This document shows positions 19,626 through 29,530 of a stretch of DNA of 64,000 bases, in pieces (positions within the stretch are counted from its first letter, which is position 1; each line of letters starts with the position of its first letter). Source of the DNA: Streptomyces sp. NBC_00102 (GTDB lineage: Bacteria; Actinomycetota; Actinomycetes; Streptomycetales; Streptomycetaceae); contig NZ_JAPEMC010000001.1 of assembly GCF_026343115.1 (NCBI RefSeq), positions 5,373,001 to 5,437,000 on the forward strand. Reading direction: 5' to 3'. The notes beneath the pieces were generated by a model. The model was not told the origin of the DNA and made no database searches. It was given only the letters and a program-made list of their open reading frames with translations. Both the position numbers and the translations under genes were made by a program.

Positions 19626-21182
19626 GTGTTCGATACTCTCTCCGACCGCCTTGCCGCGACTTTCAAGAACCTCCGGGGCAAGGGCCGCTTGTCCGAGGCG
19701 GACATCGACGCCACGGCTCGCGAGATCCGTATCGCCCTGCTCGAAGCGGACGTCGCGCTTCCGGTGGTCCGCGCCTTCATCGCCAACGTCAAGGAGCGGG
19801 CGCGCGGCGCCGAGGTCTCCGGTGCGCTGAACCCGGCCCAGCAGGTCGTCAAGATCGTCAACGAGGAGCTCGTCTCCATCCTCGGCGGGGAGACCCGGCG
19901 GCTGCGGTTCGCGAAGAACCCGCCCACCGTGATCATGCTCGCGGGCCTCCAGGGTGCGGGTAAGACCACCCTCGCCGGAAAGCTCGGCCTCTGGCTCAAG
20001 GGGCAGGGACACTCCCCCCTCCTGGTCGCCTGTGACCTCCAGCGCCCCAACGCGGTCAACCAGCTGAGCGTCGTCGCCGGACGCGCGGGCGTCGCCGTGT
20101 ACGCCCCGGAGCCGGGCAACGGCGTCGGTGACCCCGTACAGGTCGCCAAGGACTCCATCGAGTACGCCAAGGCCAAGGTCCACGACATCGTCATCGTCGA
20201 CACCGCCGGCCGCCTCGGCATCGACCAGGAGCTGATGCGCCAGGCCGCGGACATCCGCGACGCCGTCAGCCCGGACGAGATCCTCTTCGTCGTCGACGCG
20301 ATGATCGGTCAGGACGCGGTCAACACCGCCGAGGCCTTCCGCGACGGTGTCGGCTTCGACGGCGTGGTGCTCTCCAAGCTCGACGGCGACGCCCGCGGTG
20401 GCGCCGCCCTGTCGATCGCCCACGTCACGGGCAAGCAGATCATGTTCGCGTCCAACGGCGAGAAGCTCGACGAGTTCGACGCCTTCCACCCGGACCGCAT
20501 GGCCTCCCGCATCCTCGACATGGGTGACCTGCTCACCCTCATCGAGCAGGCGGAGAAGACGTTCAGCCAGGAAGAGGCCGCCAAAATGGCCTCCAAGCTG
20601 GCGTCGAGCAAGGGCAAGGACTTCACGCTCGACGACTTCCTGTCGCAGATGGAGCAGGTCCGCAAGATGGGCTCCATCTCCAAGCTGCTCGGCATGCTGC
20701 CCGGCATGGGGCAGATCAAGGACCAGATCGCCAACATCGACGAGCGCGACGTGGACCGCACCGCCGCGATCATCAAGTCGATGACGCCCAAGGAGCGCGC
20801 CGAGCCGACGATCATCAACGGCTCGCGCCGGGCCCGTATCGCCAAGGGTTCCGGCGTCGAGGTCTCCGCGGTGAAGAACCTCGTGGAGCGTTTCTTCGAG
20901 GCCCGCAAGATGATGTCGCGGATGGCCCAGGGCGGCGGGATGCCCGGCATGCCGGGGATGCCGGGCATGGGTGGCGGTCCCGGCCGGCAGAAGAAGCAGG
21001 TCAAGCAGGCCAAGGGCAAGCGCAAGAGCGGCAACCCGATGAAGCGCAAGGCCGAGGAGCAGGCCGCCGCGGAGCGCCGCGAGCAGGCGGCCGCCCAGGG
21101 CGACGCCTTCGGCCTGCCGGGCCAGGCCGCACAGGGCAAGGACTTCGAGCTGCCGGACGAGTTCAAGAAGTTCATGGGCTGA
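19626..21182 (+). CDS. ffh: Signal recognition particle protein Ffh (SRP54)
   Basis: The 518-residue SRP GTPase binds signal sequences and 4.5S RNA. N domain (about residues 1-95), G domain with AGLQGAGKTTLAGKL (about 105-119), DLQRPNA, DTAGRLG and SKLDGDARGG, then the Met-rich M domain (about 300-430) with the RNA-binding segment RRARIAKGSGVEVS. A flexible GMPGMPGMPGMGGG segment and a basic, Gln/Ala-rich tail follow. The start codon is GTG. The partner receptor gene ftsY lies upstream. Confidence 0.97.
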   Translation: MFDTLSDRLAATFKNLRGKGRLSEADIDATAREIRIALLEADVALPVVRAFIANVKERARGAEVSGALNPAQQVVKIVNEELVSILGGETRRLRFAKNPPTVIMLAGLQGAGKTTLAGKLGLWLKGQGHSPLLVACDLQRPNAVNQLSVVAGRAGVAVYAPEPGNGVGDPVQVAKDSIEYAKAKVHDIVIVDTAGRLGIDQELMRQAADIRDAVSPDEILFVVDAMIGQDAVNTAEAFRDGVGFDGVVLSKLDGDARGGAALSIAHVTGKQIMFASNGEKLDEFDAFHPDRMASRILDMGDLLTLIEQAEKTFSQEEAAKMASKLASSKGKDFTLDDFLSQMEQVRKMGSISKLLGMLPGMGQIKDQIANIDERDVDRTAAIIKSMTPKERAEPTIINGSRRARIAKGSGVEVSAVKNLVERFFEARKMMSRMAQGGGMPGMPGMPGMGGGPGRQKKQVKQAKGKRKSGNPMKRKAEEQAAAERREQAAAQGDAFGLPGQAAQGKDFELPDEFKKFMG

Positions 21183-21224
21183 CCCCACGGGCCCGCCCGG
21201 CCCACGGGCGTCCGCGGTACCCGA

Positions 21225-21259
21225 GAAGGGGCGCGCACCACGACGGTGCGCGCCCCTTC
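21225..21259 (+). terminator. Hairpin terminator after ffh
   Basis: Perfect 15-bp arms (21225-21239 and 21245-21259) with a 5-base loop lie about 40 bases after the ffh stop. Confidence 0.75.
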
Positions 21260-21400
21260 GGCGTGCCGCCGGGGCACCCCGGGGGCCGACCCGGGTGTGC
21301 CGCGTACGGCCCATGGAGGCGACCCTCCAGGGGCTCGGGAGTGTTTTCTCCCCTAATGTCGCGAATGTCGCCACTCATGGTCGTCGGCAGAGGAGAGCGT

Positions 21401-23329
21401 GTGACCACCCCCGTACCTCCCCGCGATCGCCCCGACCAGCCCTGGCGCTCCGAGGGGGCGCCTCCGCCCCCGCCGCAGCGGCGCAAGATGCCCGGCGGCT
21501 GGGGACGGCTCCTGCTCACCGCGCTGATCGTCTACCTCCTCGCCAACCTGGTGCTCTCCTTCTTCAACGGCGACGACGAGCCGACCATCGCCTACACCGA
21601 GTTCACCAAGCAGGTCGGCGCCGGGAACGTCTCCAAGATCTACTCCAAGGGCGACGCCATCCAGGGCGAGCTGAAGAAGAAGGCGAAGGTCCCCGGCGAG
21701 GACACCGAGTACACCAAGTTCACCACCCAGCGGCCCGCCTTCGCCGACGACAACCTCTGGGACGAACTGGTCGACGACGACGTCACCGTCACCGCCGAGC
21801 CTGTCGTCCAGCAGCGGAGCTTCCTCGCCAACCTCCTCATCTCGCTGGCGCCGATGCTGCTCCTCGTCCTGCTCTGGGTGTTCATCGCCCGGCGGATGTC
21901 GCGCGGCGGCCCGGGCGGCGGGCTGGGCGGCTTCGGACGCAAGGCGCCGCCCAAACCGGTCGCCCTGGAGAGCTCGACCCGCACCACCTTCGCCGACGTG
22001 GCCGGCATCGACGAGGTGGAGGGCGAACTCAACGACGTCGTCGACTTCCTGAAGAACCCGGACGCCTACCGGAAGATGGGTGCCCGCATGCCGGGCGGGG
22101 TCCTCCTCGCCGGGCCGCCCGGCACCGGGAAGACGCTGCTGGCGCGGGCGGTCGCGGGGGAGGCCGGGGTGCCCTTCTTCTCCGCGTCCGCCTCCGAATT
22201 CATCGAGATGATCGTGGGCGTCGGCGCGGGCCGGGTGCGCGAACTCTTCGCCGAGGCCCGCAAGGTCGCGCCCGCCATCGTCTTCATCGACGAGATCGAC
22301 ACCATCGGCCGCGTCCGCGGCGGCGGCGCCGGCATGGGCGGGCACGACGAGCGTGAGCAGACGCTCAACCAGATCCTCACCGAGATGGACGGTTTCTCCG
22401 GCTCCGAGGGCGTGATCGTGCTGGCCGCCACCAACCGGGCCGACGTCCTCGACCCCGCCCTCACCCGGCCCGGCAGGTTCGACCGCATCGTGCAGGTCAG
22501 CCCGCCCGACCGGGCCGGCCGCGAGGCGATCCTGAAGATCCACACCCGGCGGATCCCGCTCGCCGACGACGTCGACCTGTCCCGGGTGGCGAGTACCACC
22601 CCGGGGATGACCGGCGCCGAACTCGCCAACCTCGCCAACGAGGCCGCGCTGCTGGCGGTCAAGCGCGAGGGGTCCGAGGTGCAGCAGACCGACCTCTCCC
22701 AGGCCCTGGAGAAGATCCAGCTCGGCGCGGAACGCCCGCTGGTCATGCCGGAGGAGGAGCGCCGCAGGACCGCCTACCACGAGAGCGGCCACGCCCTCCT
22801 CGGCATGCTCCAGCCGGGCGCCGACCCGGTGCGCAAGGTCACCATCGTGCCGCGGGGCCGCGCCCTCGGTGTCACGCTCTCCACGCCGGACGCCGACAAG
22901 TACGCCTACACCGAGGACTACCTGCGCGGCCGGATCATCGGGGCCCTCGGCGGCATGGCCGCGGAGCACGTGGTCTACGACGTGATCACCACGGGTGCCG
23001 AGAGCGACTTGGAGCAGGTCACCAGCCTGGCGCGCGGCATGGTCGGCCGGTGGGGGATGAGCCACCGGGTCGGCCGCCTCACGGCCATCCCGGCCGACGC
23101 CCAGCAGGCGTACGGACTGTCGGCGGCGCCCGCCACGCTGGACGCGATCGACGAGGAGATGCGGCGCATCGTCGACGAGTGCTACGAGAACGCCTGCCGG
23201 CTGCTGCGGGAGAACCGCGGCCGCCTCGACTCGCTCGCCGAGGCGCTGCTCGCGAACGAGACGCTGGAGGAGGCGGAGGCGTACCGCGCGGCGGGCATCG
23301 CCCGGCTGGAGAAGCCGCACCCGGTGTGA
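21401..23329 (+). CDS. ftsH: ATP-dependent zinc metalloprotease of the FtsH family
   Basis: The 642-residue membrane AAA+ protease has transmembrane segments at about residues 36-54 and 140-162 flanking an extracytoplasmic domain. The AAA+ module carries Walker A GPPGTGKT (about 237), Walker B IVFIDEID, and arginine fingers in TRPGRFDR. The protease domain has the zinc-binding HESGH (about 460) and the third ligand region in [10 protein letters not shown]. It degrades membrane and regulatory proteins. The start GTG 21401 has AGGAG upstream; the N-terminus is Pro-rich and basic. Streptomyces carries more than one FtsH homologue, so this need not be the housekeeping copy. Confidence 0.92.
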   Translation: MTTPVPPRDRPDQPWRSEGAPPPPPQRRKMPGGWGRLLLTALIVYLLANLVLSFFNGDDEPTIAYTEFTKQVGAGNVSKIYSKGDAIQGELKKKAKVPGEDTEYTKFTTQRPAFADDNLWDELVDDDVTVTAEPVVQQRSFLANLLISLAPMLLLVLLWVFIARRMSRGGPGGGLGGFGRKAPPKPVALESSTRTTFADVAGIDEVEGELNDVVDFLKNPDAYRKMGARMPGGVLLAGPPGTGKTLLARAVAGEAGVPFFSASASEFIEMIVGVGAGRVRELFAEARKVAPAIVFIDEIDTIGRVRGGGAGMGGHDEREQTLNQILTEMDGFSGSEGVIVLAATNRADVLDPALTRPGRFDRIVQVSPPDRAGREAILKIHTRRIPLADDVDLSRVASTTPGMTGAELANLANEAALLAVKREGSEVQQTDLSQALEKIQLGAERPLVMPEEERRRTAYHESGHALLGMLQPGADPVRKVTIVPRGRALGVTLSTPDADKYAYTEDYLRGRIIGALGGMAAEHVVYDVITTGAESDLEQVTSLARGMVGRWGMSHRVGRLTAIPADAQQAYGLSAAPATLDAIDEEMRRIVDECYENACRLLRENRGRLDSLAEALLANETLEEAEAYRAAGIARLEKPHPV

Positions 23330-23340
23330 GACACGGGAAA

Positions 23341-23378
23341 GCGTGCGGGGACGGACCGCCCGGTCCGTCCCCGCACGC
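23341..23378. terminator. Bidirectional terminator between ftsH and the methyltransferase gene
   Basis: There are perfect 17-bp arms (23341-23357 and 23362-23378) with a four-base centre. It is placed between convergent genes. Confidence 0.8.
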
Positions 23379-23398
23379 CCGGTGCGAGGCGGCGGATC

Positions 23399-24280
23399 TC
23401 AGCAGACGCAGACCAGGTAGCGGAAGACGTTCGGCATCCACACCGTGCCGTCGGACCGCCGGTGCGGATGGAGCGCCTCCGCGATCTCCTTGGCGACCTG
23501 ACCGCAGTCCGTGGCCGCCACCGCCGTGTCGAAGAGCCCCGTGGAGAGCAGGCCGCGGACCGCGCTGTCCAGGCCGGCGTAGCCGAACGGGCAGGACACC
23601 CGGCCCGAGCCGTCCGGCTTCAGCCCCGCCCGGGCGGCGACCTCCTCCAGATCGTCCCGACCGGCCGGGCGCCGTGCACCGGAGCGCGTACCGCCGTCCG
23701 GGTTCGCGAGCCGGTCCGCCACCTCCAGCACCGAGGCCGTGGCGCACCTCTCCGGCGGCCCCCAGGCGGTCAGTACGACGGTCGCGCCCCGGGCCGCCAG
23801 CGGGACGGCGGCTTCCAGCGCGGGGACGAGAACCTCGGAGTCGCCCGTCGTGCGGCCGATCGGGTCGAAGGCGGTGAGCAGGTTGTACGGGACACCGTCG
23901 GCGGGGGCCGCCGACGGGCCGCCATCGATCAGCCGAGGTGGTGCGCCGGTGGCCGGGCCGTACGGCCCCGAGCGCCCGGCCGGCCCCTCCGCCCCCGGGG
24001 GCAGCAGTCGCTCCCGGGCCAGGGCGAGCCGGTCGTGGTCGGTGTCCACCCCGGTGACGCGGGCCCCGCGGGCCGCCGCGATCAGCAGGGCGAGTCCGGA
24101 ACCGCAGCCGAGGGAGAGCATGCGGGTGCCGGAACCGATTTCGAGCCTTTCGTACACCGCTTCGTACAGCGGTGACAGCATCCGCTCCTGGATCTCTGCC
24201 CAGTCGCGGGCACGGGTACCGGTGTCCACCGGGGCGGGGGTGTCCGCGTACCTGTGGTGCCGGACGAGCGTTGGTGTCAT
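23399..24280 (-). CDS. Class I SAM-dependent methyltransferase
   Basis: The predicted 293-residue protein has a Rossmann-type SAM-binding motif I, LSLGCGSGLALLIAA (about residues 53-67), followed by the acidic loop VTGVDTDHDRLALAR. Downstream, VPLAARGATVVLTAWGPPERC resembles motif post-II/III. The C-terminal half matches ubiquinone/menaquinone biosynthesis-like or small-molecule methyltransferases only in overall plan. The substrate is unknown. It is a single gene convergent with ftsH. Start 24280 (MTPTLVRHHRY) is chosen over 24349 because the upstream extension is low-complexity. Confidence 0.8.
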   Translation of the reverse strand: MTPTLVRHHRYADTPAPVDTGTRARDWAEIQERMLSPLYEAVYERLEIGSGTRMLSLGCGSGLALLIAAARGARVTGVDTDHDRLALARERLLPPGAEGPAGRSGPYGPATGAPPRLIDGGPSAAPADGVPYNLLTAFDPIGRTTGDSEVLVPALEAAVPLAARGATVVLTAWGPPERCATASVLEVADRLANPDGGTRSGARRPAGRDDLEEVAARAGLKPDGSGRVSCPFGYAGLDSAVRGLLSTGLFDTAVAATDCGQVAKEIAEALHPHRRSDGTVWMPNVFRYLVCVC

Positions 24281-25079
24281 GGATGTACCCCAATCGCCAA
24301 GAGGTTCGGTCGTGCCCGAATGGGCGCCCCCGCGTGCGGGCGTCCGCATCCCCGTATGTCAGGGAACTGCGCATCAGCCGCCGCGTCCAGGGGGCGCAGG
24401 GTCATTCATTGCGCGCCCCGGCCGTGCGCCCTCTGCGGGCGGGGGTGCGCCGCACCGCCGACTCTCGCCGTTGGGAAGGCGGTACCGATCAGCTTGGCGG
24501 ACTCTGCGGTCCGCCGGGTGGCGCCGCGCGGTCCGGTGGTCCGCGGTGGGGCGGGCGGACGCCGGAACGCGAGCCTCCGTTCCTTCCGCCCAGTCTTACC
24601 CGACACGCGGGGCACAGCACGTCGAGCGTTCTCCACCCGCGTACGGCCTGGTCACAGGGGTGGGCGCGGGTCCGGGCGCGGAGGTGGCACGGGCCTCGGG
24701 CGGACGTCCCGCGCGTGCGCCGGATCGTGTGCGGGGCGGTGGGCGGGCCGGTGCTCCGTTCGGGGGGCGGGCCCGGTAGCCTCGCCCCGACCGGGTGCGG
24801 GCCGCGGGTCGCTCCCCGGTTCCCGGATTCCGTCCGGAAGGCCGGACCAGGACTCCGGGTGGGGCGCGAAAGTGTGCGAAAGCGGTACGGACCCGTGCAC
24901 TCCGACGAGAGTGCCTACGCGTTACTACGTATGGCCTTGGTGTGAGCTGTGAGGCTTCTCCGCAGATCGGCGTACCCGCCCGCGTACACGGGGCATCGCC
25001 GCCAACCGGCTGGTACGTGCAAATTATTTGGGATGCCCCGGAATAGGAACACCGAGGCCCTCAGGCTCGTTATCACGAC
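24281..25079. other. Long non-coding stretch
   Basis: About 800 bases lie between two divergent genes. Frames longer than 200 codons exist but give Arg/Gly/Pro-rich translations without domains, typical of high-G+C noise. The last 200 bases are A/T-richer (around 24905-24930 and 25020-25035) and probably hold the promoter of the SprT-like gene. No RNA gene could be recognised. Confidence 0.4.
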
Positions 25080-25673
25080 GTGAGCACGACACCACCTGTA
25101 CTTGCCGCAGAGCTGGCGCAGGCGTGGGCCGACATTCAGCGGTACCACCCCGAGCTGCCCGATCTCGCCGCACCCGAGTCCCTGATCGGAGAGTCCTCGT
25201 CCGCCTGTGGCGCCGAACTCTCCTTCGAGCGACTGCTCCACGAGGCAGTCCACGGCATCGCCGCCGCCCGAGGTGTCCGCGACACCTCCCGCGCCGGCCG
25301 ATACCACAACCGACGTTTTCTCGCGATCGCCGAAGAGCTGGGGCTCGACCACACCGAGGAGCCCCACCCCAGCAGCGGTTTCTCCCTGGTCACCCTCAAC
25401 CCGGAGGCCAGGCGGCGGTACCGGCCCACGGCCGAACGCCTTCAGCGCGCTCTGAAGGCGCACACCGTGGCGACGGCCGCCGACACCAAGCGGTCCTTCC
25501 GCGGCCCGGCGGCCCGACACGGCTCGTCCGGCGGTGGCGTCCGCGTCAAGGCCGTCTGCGACTGCGGACGGAACGTCCGCGTCGTCCCCTCGGTCCTCGC
25601 CCAGGCGCCGATCGTCTGCGGGGGCTGCGGGAAGCCGTTCCGTATCCCGGAGGCCACCGTCGCGGTGGGGTGA
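25080..25673 (+). CDS. SprT-like zinc protein with C-terminal zinc ribbon
   Basis: The 197-residue protein carries a metalloprotease-type HEAVH motif (about residues 52-56, in [15 protein letters not shown]), followed by [17 protein letters not shown], the arrangement of SprT-like domains where HExxH is followed by a third ligand. The C-terminus has a CDC...CGGC zinc-ribbon pattern. SprT/Spartan relatives act on DNA-protein crosslinks or DNA-bound proteins; that role is inference here. The GTG start at 25080 lacks a clear Shine-Dalgarno sequence; TATCACGAC precedes it, so a short or leaderless transcript is possible. Confidence 0.75.
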   Translation: MSTTPPVLAAELAQAWADIQRYHPELPDLAAPESLIGESSSACGAELSFERLLHEAVHGIAAARGVRDTSRAGRYHNRRFLAIAEELGLDHTEEPHPSSGFSLVTLNPEARRRYRPTAERLQRALKAHTVATAADTKRSFRGPAARHGSSGGGVRVKAVCDCGRNVRVVPSVLAQAPIVCGGCGKPFRIPEATVAVG

Positions 25674-25828
25674 GGCGATGGTGTGTGGCACAATGGACAG
25701 CTGCACTCGACAGTCGCACAGGACCCCTCTCTCCTCCGGCTGACGCGTCCATCGGGCACGCGAGTGTTACAACCCCACGTGGCATTTTGTTGTGCCCAAC
25801 CACGTCAAGACCAGGAGACACCACTTCC

Positions 25829-26260
25829 GTGGCAGTCAAGATCAAGCTGAAGCGTCTGGGCAAGATCCGTTCGCCTCACTACCGCATCGTCGTCGCCGAC
25901 TCCCGTACCCGCCGTGACGGCCGGGCCATCGAGGAGATCGGCCTGTACCACCCGGTGCAGAACCCCTCCCGCATCGAGGTCAACGCGGAGCGCGCGCAGT
26001 ACTGGCTGTCCGTCGGCGCCCAGCCGACCGAGCCCGTTCTCGCGATCCTCAAGCTGACCGGTGACTGGCAGGCCCACAAGGGCCTCCCGGCCCCCGCGCC
26101 GCTGCTGCAGCCGGAGCCCAAGGCTGACAAGCGCGCGCTGTTCGAGGCCCTGACCTCCGACGGCGACGAGGCCAAGGGTGAGGCCATCACCCCGAAGGCC
26201 AAGAAGTCCGAGAAGAAGGCTGACGAGGCGGCCGACGCTGCCGAGTCGACCGAGGCCTGA
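25829..26260 (+). CDS. rpsP: 30S ribosomal protein bS16
   Basis: The 143-residue ribosomal protein starts [20 protein letters not shown], the bS16 signature. It has an actinobacterial C-terminal extension of about 55 residues rich in Lys/Glu/Ala beyond the usual core. The GTG start at 25829 has AGGAG eleven bases upstream. It is the first gene of the rpsP-khpA-rimM-trmD block; khpA begins two bases after its stop. Confidence 0.97.
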   Translation: MAVKIKLKRLGKIRSPHYRIVVADSRTRRDGRAIEEIGLYHPVQNPSRIEVNAERAQYWLSVGAQPTEPVLAILKLTGDWQAHKGLPAPAPLLQPEPKADKRALFEALTSDGDEAKGEAITPKAKKSEKKADEAADAAESTEA

Positions 26261-26262
26261 GC

Positions 26263-26502
26263 ATGCTCGAGGAGGCTCTCGAGCACCTCGTGAAGGGCAT
26301 CGTCGACAACCCCGACGATGTGCGGGTCGCCTCGCGCGACCTGCGCCGCGGACGCGTGCTGGAGGTCCGGGTACACCCCGACGACCTCGGCAAGGTGATC
26401 GGCCGCAACGGCCGCACCGCGCGTGCACTGCGTACCGTCGTGGGCGCCATCGGCGGCCGCGGCATCCGGGTCGACCTCGTCGACGTGGACCAGGTGCGCT
26501 GA
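26263..26502 (+). CDS. khpA: KH-domain RNA-binding protein KhpA
   Basis: The 79-residue single KH domain has the nucleic-acid binding loop [15 protein letters not shown] (GxxG = GRNG). The family partners KhpB/Jag and binds RNA in Gram-positive bacteria. It is located between rpsP and rimM, as is usual, and starts two bases after rpsP, implying translational coupling. Confidence 0.93.
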   Translation: MLEEALEHLVKGIVDNPDDVRVASRDLRRGRVLEVRVHPDDLGKVIGRNGRTARALRTVVGAIGGRGIRVDLVDVDQVR

Positions 26503-26671
26503 AAAGGTTGAACACCGGCCAGGGCCGGGGAGGGCTTCACAGCCGTCCCCGGCCCTTGTCGTCGCTCCGGCCCCCGCAGGGACGGTAGCGACGCCGCCCT
26601 CCCGTACCCCCGGCGCGGTCGCCCGGCTCACACCGGACACCCGCGTCCGCCCCATCAATCGGAGAATCAGC

Positions 26672-27337
26672 GTGCAGTTGGTAGTTGCGCGGATCGGCCG
26701 CGCCCACGGCATCAAGGGCGAAGTCACCGTCGAGGTCCGCACGGACGAGCCGGAGCTGCGACTCGGCCCCGGCGCCGTACTCGCCACCGACCCGGCGGGC
26801 ACGGGGCCTCTCACGATCGAGACCGGCCGGGTGCACAGCGGCCGGCTGCTGCTCCGCTTCGCGGGCGTGACCGACCGGACCGCCGCCGAGGCGCTGCGCA
26901 ACACCCTGCTGATCGCCGACGTGGACCCCGACGAACTCCCCGAGGACCCGGAGGAGTTCTACGACCACCAGCTGATGGACCTCGACGTGGTCCTCGCCGA
27001 CGGCACCGAGATCGGCCGCATCACCGAGATCACCCACCTGCCCTCGCAGGACCTCTTCATCGTGGAGCGCCCGGACGGCAGCGAGGTGATGATCCCCTTC
27101 GTCGAGGAGATCGTCACCGAGATCGACCTGGAGGAGCAGCGGGCCGTCATCACCCCGCCGCCCGGCCTGATCGACGCGAGCGAGGCGGTCGTCGCCTCCG
27201 CGCGCGACGAGGAGGCCGGTACCTCGCAATCCGAGACCTCCGAGACCTCCGAGACCTCCGAGACCTCCGAGACCTCCGAGGACGCCGAGGACGAGGCCGG
27301 CAGTGCCGACGGGACCGACGCGGGGAGCAAGGCGTAA
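26672..27337 (+). CDS. rimM: Ribosome maturation factor RimM
   Basis: The 221-residue 30S maturation factor has an N-terminal RimM barrel ([19 protein letters not shown]) and a C-terminal PRC-barrel ([12 protein letters not shown] ... [30 protein letters not shown]). After the usual end, at about residue 175, it has an acidic low-complexity tail with a perfect Ser-Glu-Thr repeat coded by a nine-base tandem repeat. GTG 26672 has GGAG upstream. Its TAA stop overlaps the trmD ATG by one base. Confidence 0.95.
   Translation: MQLVVARIGRAHGIKGEVTVEVRTDEPELRLGPGAVLATDPAGTGPLTIETGRVHSGRLLLRFAGVTDRTAAEALRNTLLIADVDPDELPEDPEEFYDHQLMDLDVVLADGTEIGRITEITHLPSQDLFIVERPDGSEVMIPFVEEIVTEIDLEEQRAVITPPPGLIDASEAVVASARDEEAGTSQSETSETSETSETSETSEDAEDEAGSADGTDAGSKA
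27230..27280 (+). repeat. Nine-base tandem repeat in the rimM tail
   Basis: Five perfect copies of TCCGAGACC (27230-27274) plus a partial sixth encode Ser-Glu-Thr units. Its length is a multiple of three, so expansion or contraction would keep the reading frame. Confidence 0.9.
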
Positions 27338-28158
27338 TGCGGCTCGACGTCGTCACCATCTTCCCGGAGTACCTCGACCCGCTGAACGTCTCGCTCGTGG
27401 GCAAGGCCCGTGCCCGCGGCAGCCTCGACGTGCACGTCCACGATCTGCGGGAGTGGACGTACGACCGGCACAACACGGTGGACGACACCCCGTACGGCGG
27501 CGGGCCCGGCATGGTCATGAAGACCGAGCCCTGGGGCGACGCCCTCGACCAGGTGCTCGCCGACGGCTACGAGACCGGCGCGCACAGCCCGGTCATGGTC
27601 GTGCCCACGCCCAGCGGACGCCCCTTCACCCAGGAACTCGCGGTCGAGCTCTCCGAGCGCCCCTGGCTGGTCTTCACCCCGGCCCGCTACGAGGGCATCG
27701 ACCGCCGCGTGATGGAGGAGTACGCCACCCGCATGCCGGTCGTGGAGGTCTCCATCGGGGACTACGTCCTGGCCGGCGGAGAAGCGGCCGTACTCGTCGT
27801 CACCGAGGCCGTGGCCCGTCTGCTGCCCGGTGTCCTCGGCAACGCCGAGTCGTTCCGCGACGACTCCTTCGCCCCCGGCGCCATGGCCAACCTGCTCGAA
27901 GGCCCTGTCTACACAAAGCCCCCCGAGTGGCGCGGCCGGGCCATCCCCGACGTGCTGCTCACCGGCCACCACGGGAAGATCGCCCGGTGGCGCCGGGACC
28001 AGGCGTTCGCGCGTACCGCGCTGAACAGGCCCGATCTGATCGAGCGCTGCGCCGCGAGCGACTTCGACAAGAAGGACCGCGAGATCCTCTCCATCCTCGG
28101 CTGGACGCCCGAGCCCGGTGGCCGATTTTGGCGCAGGCCCACCGCCGTGGAAGAATGA
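27337..28158 (+). CDS. trmD: tRNA (guanine37-N1)-methyltransferase TrmD
   Basis: The 273-residue enzyme is a SPOUT-fold methyltransferase that makes m1G37 next to the anticodon. It starts [13 protein letters not shown]; the SAM-binding knot is seen in TPARYEGIDRRVMEEY and VSIGDYVLAGGEAAVLV; the active-site loop region follows with PPEWRG. The start codon overlaps the rimM stop, so translation is coupled. A gap of 130 bases precedes rplS. Confidence 0.97.
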   Translation: MRLDVVTIFPEYLDPLNVSLVGKARARGSLDVHVHDLREWTYDRHNTVDDTPYGGGPGMVMKTEPWGDALDQVLADGYETGAHSPVMVVPTPSGRPFTQELAVELSERPWLVFTPARYEGIDRRVMEEYATRMPVVEVSIGDYVLAGGEAAVLVVTEAVARLLPGVLGNAESFRDDSFAPGAMANLLEGPVYTKPPEWRGRAIPDVLLTGHHGKIARWRRDQAFARTALNRPDLIERCAASDFDKKDREILSILGWTPEPGGRFWRRPTAVEE

Positions 28159-28288
28159 GCAGCTGCTGTGCGTCCGACGTGCGCCCCTGCCACAGGGGGA
28201 ACGACGTCCGCCCGACGTGATCAGCGCTTCGATCTTCCAGACGATCTCCCGTCGATGACCTGTGGCATCGGCGAAGAAAGCAGACACA
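28159..28288 (+). promoter_or_regulatory. trmD-rplS spacer, possible L19 leader
   Basis: This 130-base leader contains CCCCTG-CCAC-CAGGGG (with flanking partial pairing ACGTGCG/AACGACGT) at about 28180-28210. Ribosomal protein L19 autoregulates in several bacterial groups through leader RNA. Whether this hairpin does so is speculation. Confidence 0.3.
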
Positions 28289-28639
28289 ATGGCTTCCCTG
28301 CTCGATGGCGTCAACGCCGCCTCCCTGCGTTCGGACCTCCCGGCCTTCCGCGCCGGTGACACCGTCAACGTCCACGTGCGCGTGATCGAGGGCAACCGCT
28401 CCCGTATCCAGCAGTTCAAGGGCATCGTCATCCGCCGCCAGGGCGCGGGCGTCAGCGAGACCTTCACGGTCCGCAAGGTCTCCTTCAGCGTCGGCGTAGA
28501 GCGCACCTTCCCGGTGCACAGCCCGATCTTCGAGAAGATCGAGCTCGTCACCCGCGGTGACGTCCGTCGCGCCAAGCTGTACTTCCTCCGTGAGCTGCGC
28601 GGCAAGGCCGCGAAGATCAAGGAGAAGCGCGACCGCTGA
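28289..28639 (+). CDS. rplS: 50S ribosomal protein bL19
   Basis: The 116-residue ribosomal protein lies at the subunit interface. It starts [20 protein letters not shown] and contains [23 protein letters not shown] and the [17 protein letters not shown] end typical of L19. ATG 28289 is chosen rather than 28262 because homology starts there. It is followed by four signal peptidase genes. Confidence 0.97.
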   Translation: MASLLDGVNAASLRSDLPAFRAGDTVNVHVRVIEGNRSRIQQFKGIVIRRQGAGVSETFTVRKVSFSVGVERTFPVHSPIFEKIELVTRGDVRRAKLYFLRELRGKAAKIKEKRDR

Positions 28640-28684
28640 GCTGACACCGACGTCCACGGCGCGGCCGGATAGGCTTCGGCCGCG

Positions 28685-29530
28685 ATGGACACGGAAGAAC
28701 AGCACACGAAGCGCGATCGCTCCCCGGAACCCGCGAAGGGTCCCGAGGAGCGGTCGCGCTTTTCGCGTTCCGGGGGCGGCGAGAGTGCCGCGAAGGCCGG
28801 AGAGACCGCGAGAGCCGGAGAGAGCGGGGAGGCAGGGGGCGCGGACGGACGGTCCGGGCGGAGGCCCGCGCTGCGGCGGGCGGCTCTGGTCTGCGCCGCC
28901 CTGCCGGCCGCCGTACTCCTGCTCAGCGCGTTCGTCGTGCAGCCCTTCCTCATCCCGAGCGGCTCGATGGAGTCCACACTGCGGATCGGGGACCGGGTGT
29001 TCGTGAACAAACTGGCGTACCGCTTCGGCTCCGCGCCGGAGAGGGGCGATGTGGTGGTCTTCGACGGCACCGGCTCCTTCCTGCCGGAGACCGCGGGCCA
29101 GAACCCCGTCACGGGGCTGCTGCGCGGGGCCGCCGCGGTTCTGGGACTGGCCGACCCGCCGGACACCGACTTCGTGAAGCGGGTCGTCGGGGTGGGAGGC
29201 GACCACGTCGTCTGCTGCGACCGGGACGGCCGGCTGGAGGTGAACGGCACCCCTCTGGACGAGACGTACCTGCACGCGGGAGACGCCCCGTCCCGGGTGC
29301 CGTTCGACATCGTCGTGCCCGACGGCACCCTGTGGATGATGGGCGACCACCGCGACCGCTCCAGCGACTCGCGCAGCCACCTCGGCCAGCCCGGCGGCGG
29401 CATGGTGCCCGTGGACCAGGTGATCGGCCGGGTGGACTGGATCGGCTGGCCCTGGAGCCGGACCGGATCGCCGGCCGGGGCCGGCGGCGCGTTCGACGGC
29501 GTACCGGAGCCGGACGGCTCGCATGGGTAG
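28685..29530 (+). CDS. lepB: Type I signal peptidase, paralogue 1
   Basis: The 281-residue membrane protease removes signal peptides from exported proteins. It has a long charged cytoplasmic N-terminus (about 60 residues), one membrane helix (about 65-85), then the catalytic serine motif IPSGSMESTLRIGDRV, the catalytic lysine motif FVKRVVGVGGD, and the MGDHRDRSSDSR box. No second C-terminal anchor is obvious. It is the first of four tandem paralogues and overlaps the next by eight bases. Confidence 0.92.
   Translation: MDTEEQHTKRDRSPEPAKGPEERSRFSRSGGGESAAKAGETARAGESGEAGGADGRSGRRPALRRAALVCAALPAAVLLLSAFVVQPFLIPSGSMESTLRIGDRVFVNKLAYRFGSAPERGDVVVFDGTGSFLPETAGQNPVTGLLRGAAAVLGLADPPDTDFVKRVVGVGGDHVVCCDRDGRLEVNGTPLDETYLHAGDAPSRVPFDIVVPDGTLWMMGDHRDRSSDSRSHLGQPGGGMVPVDQVIGRVDWIGWPWSRTGSPAGAGGAFDGVPEPDGSHG

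Noticed and set aside
24172..24952. Plus-strand frames of 232-257 codons
   Set aside because: They have no start context, no family resemblance, heavy Arg/Gly/Pro bias and overlap with the methyltransferase 5' end.
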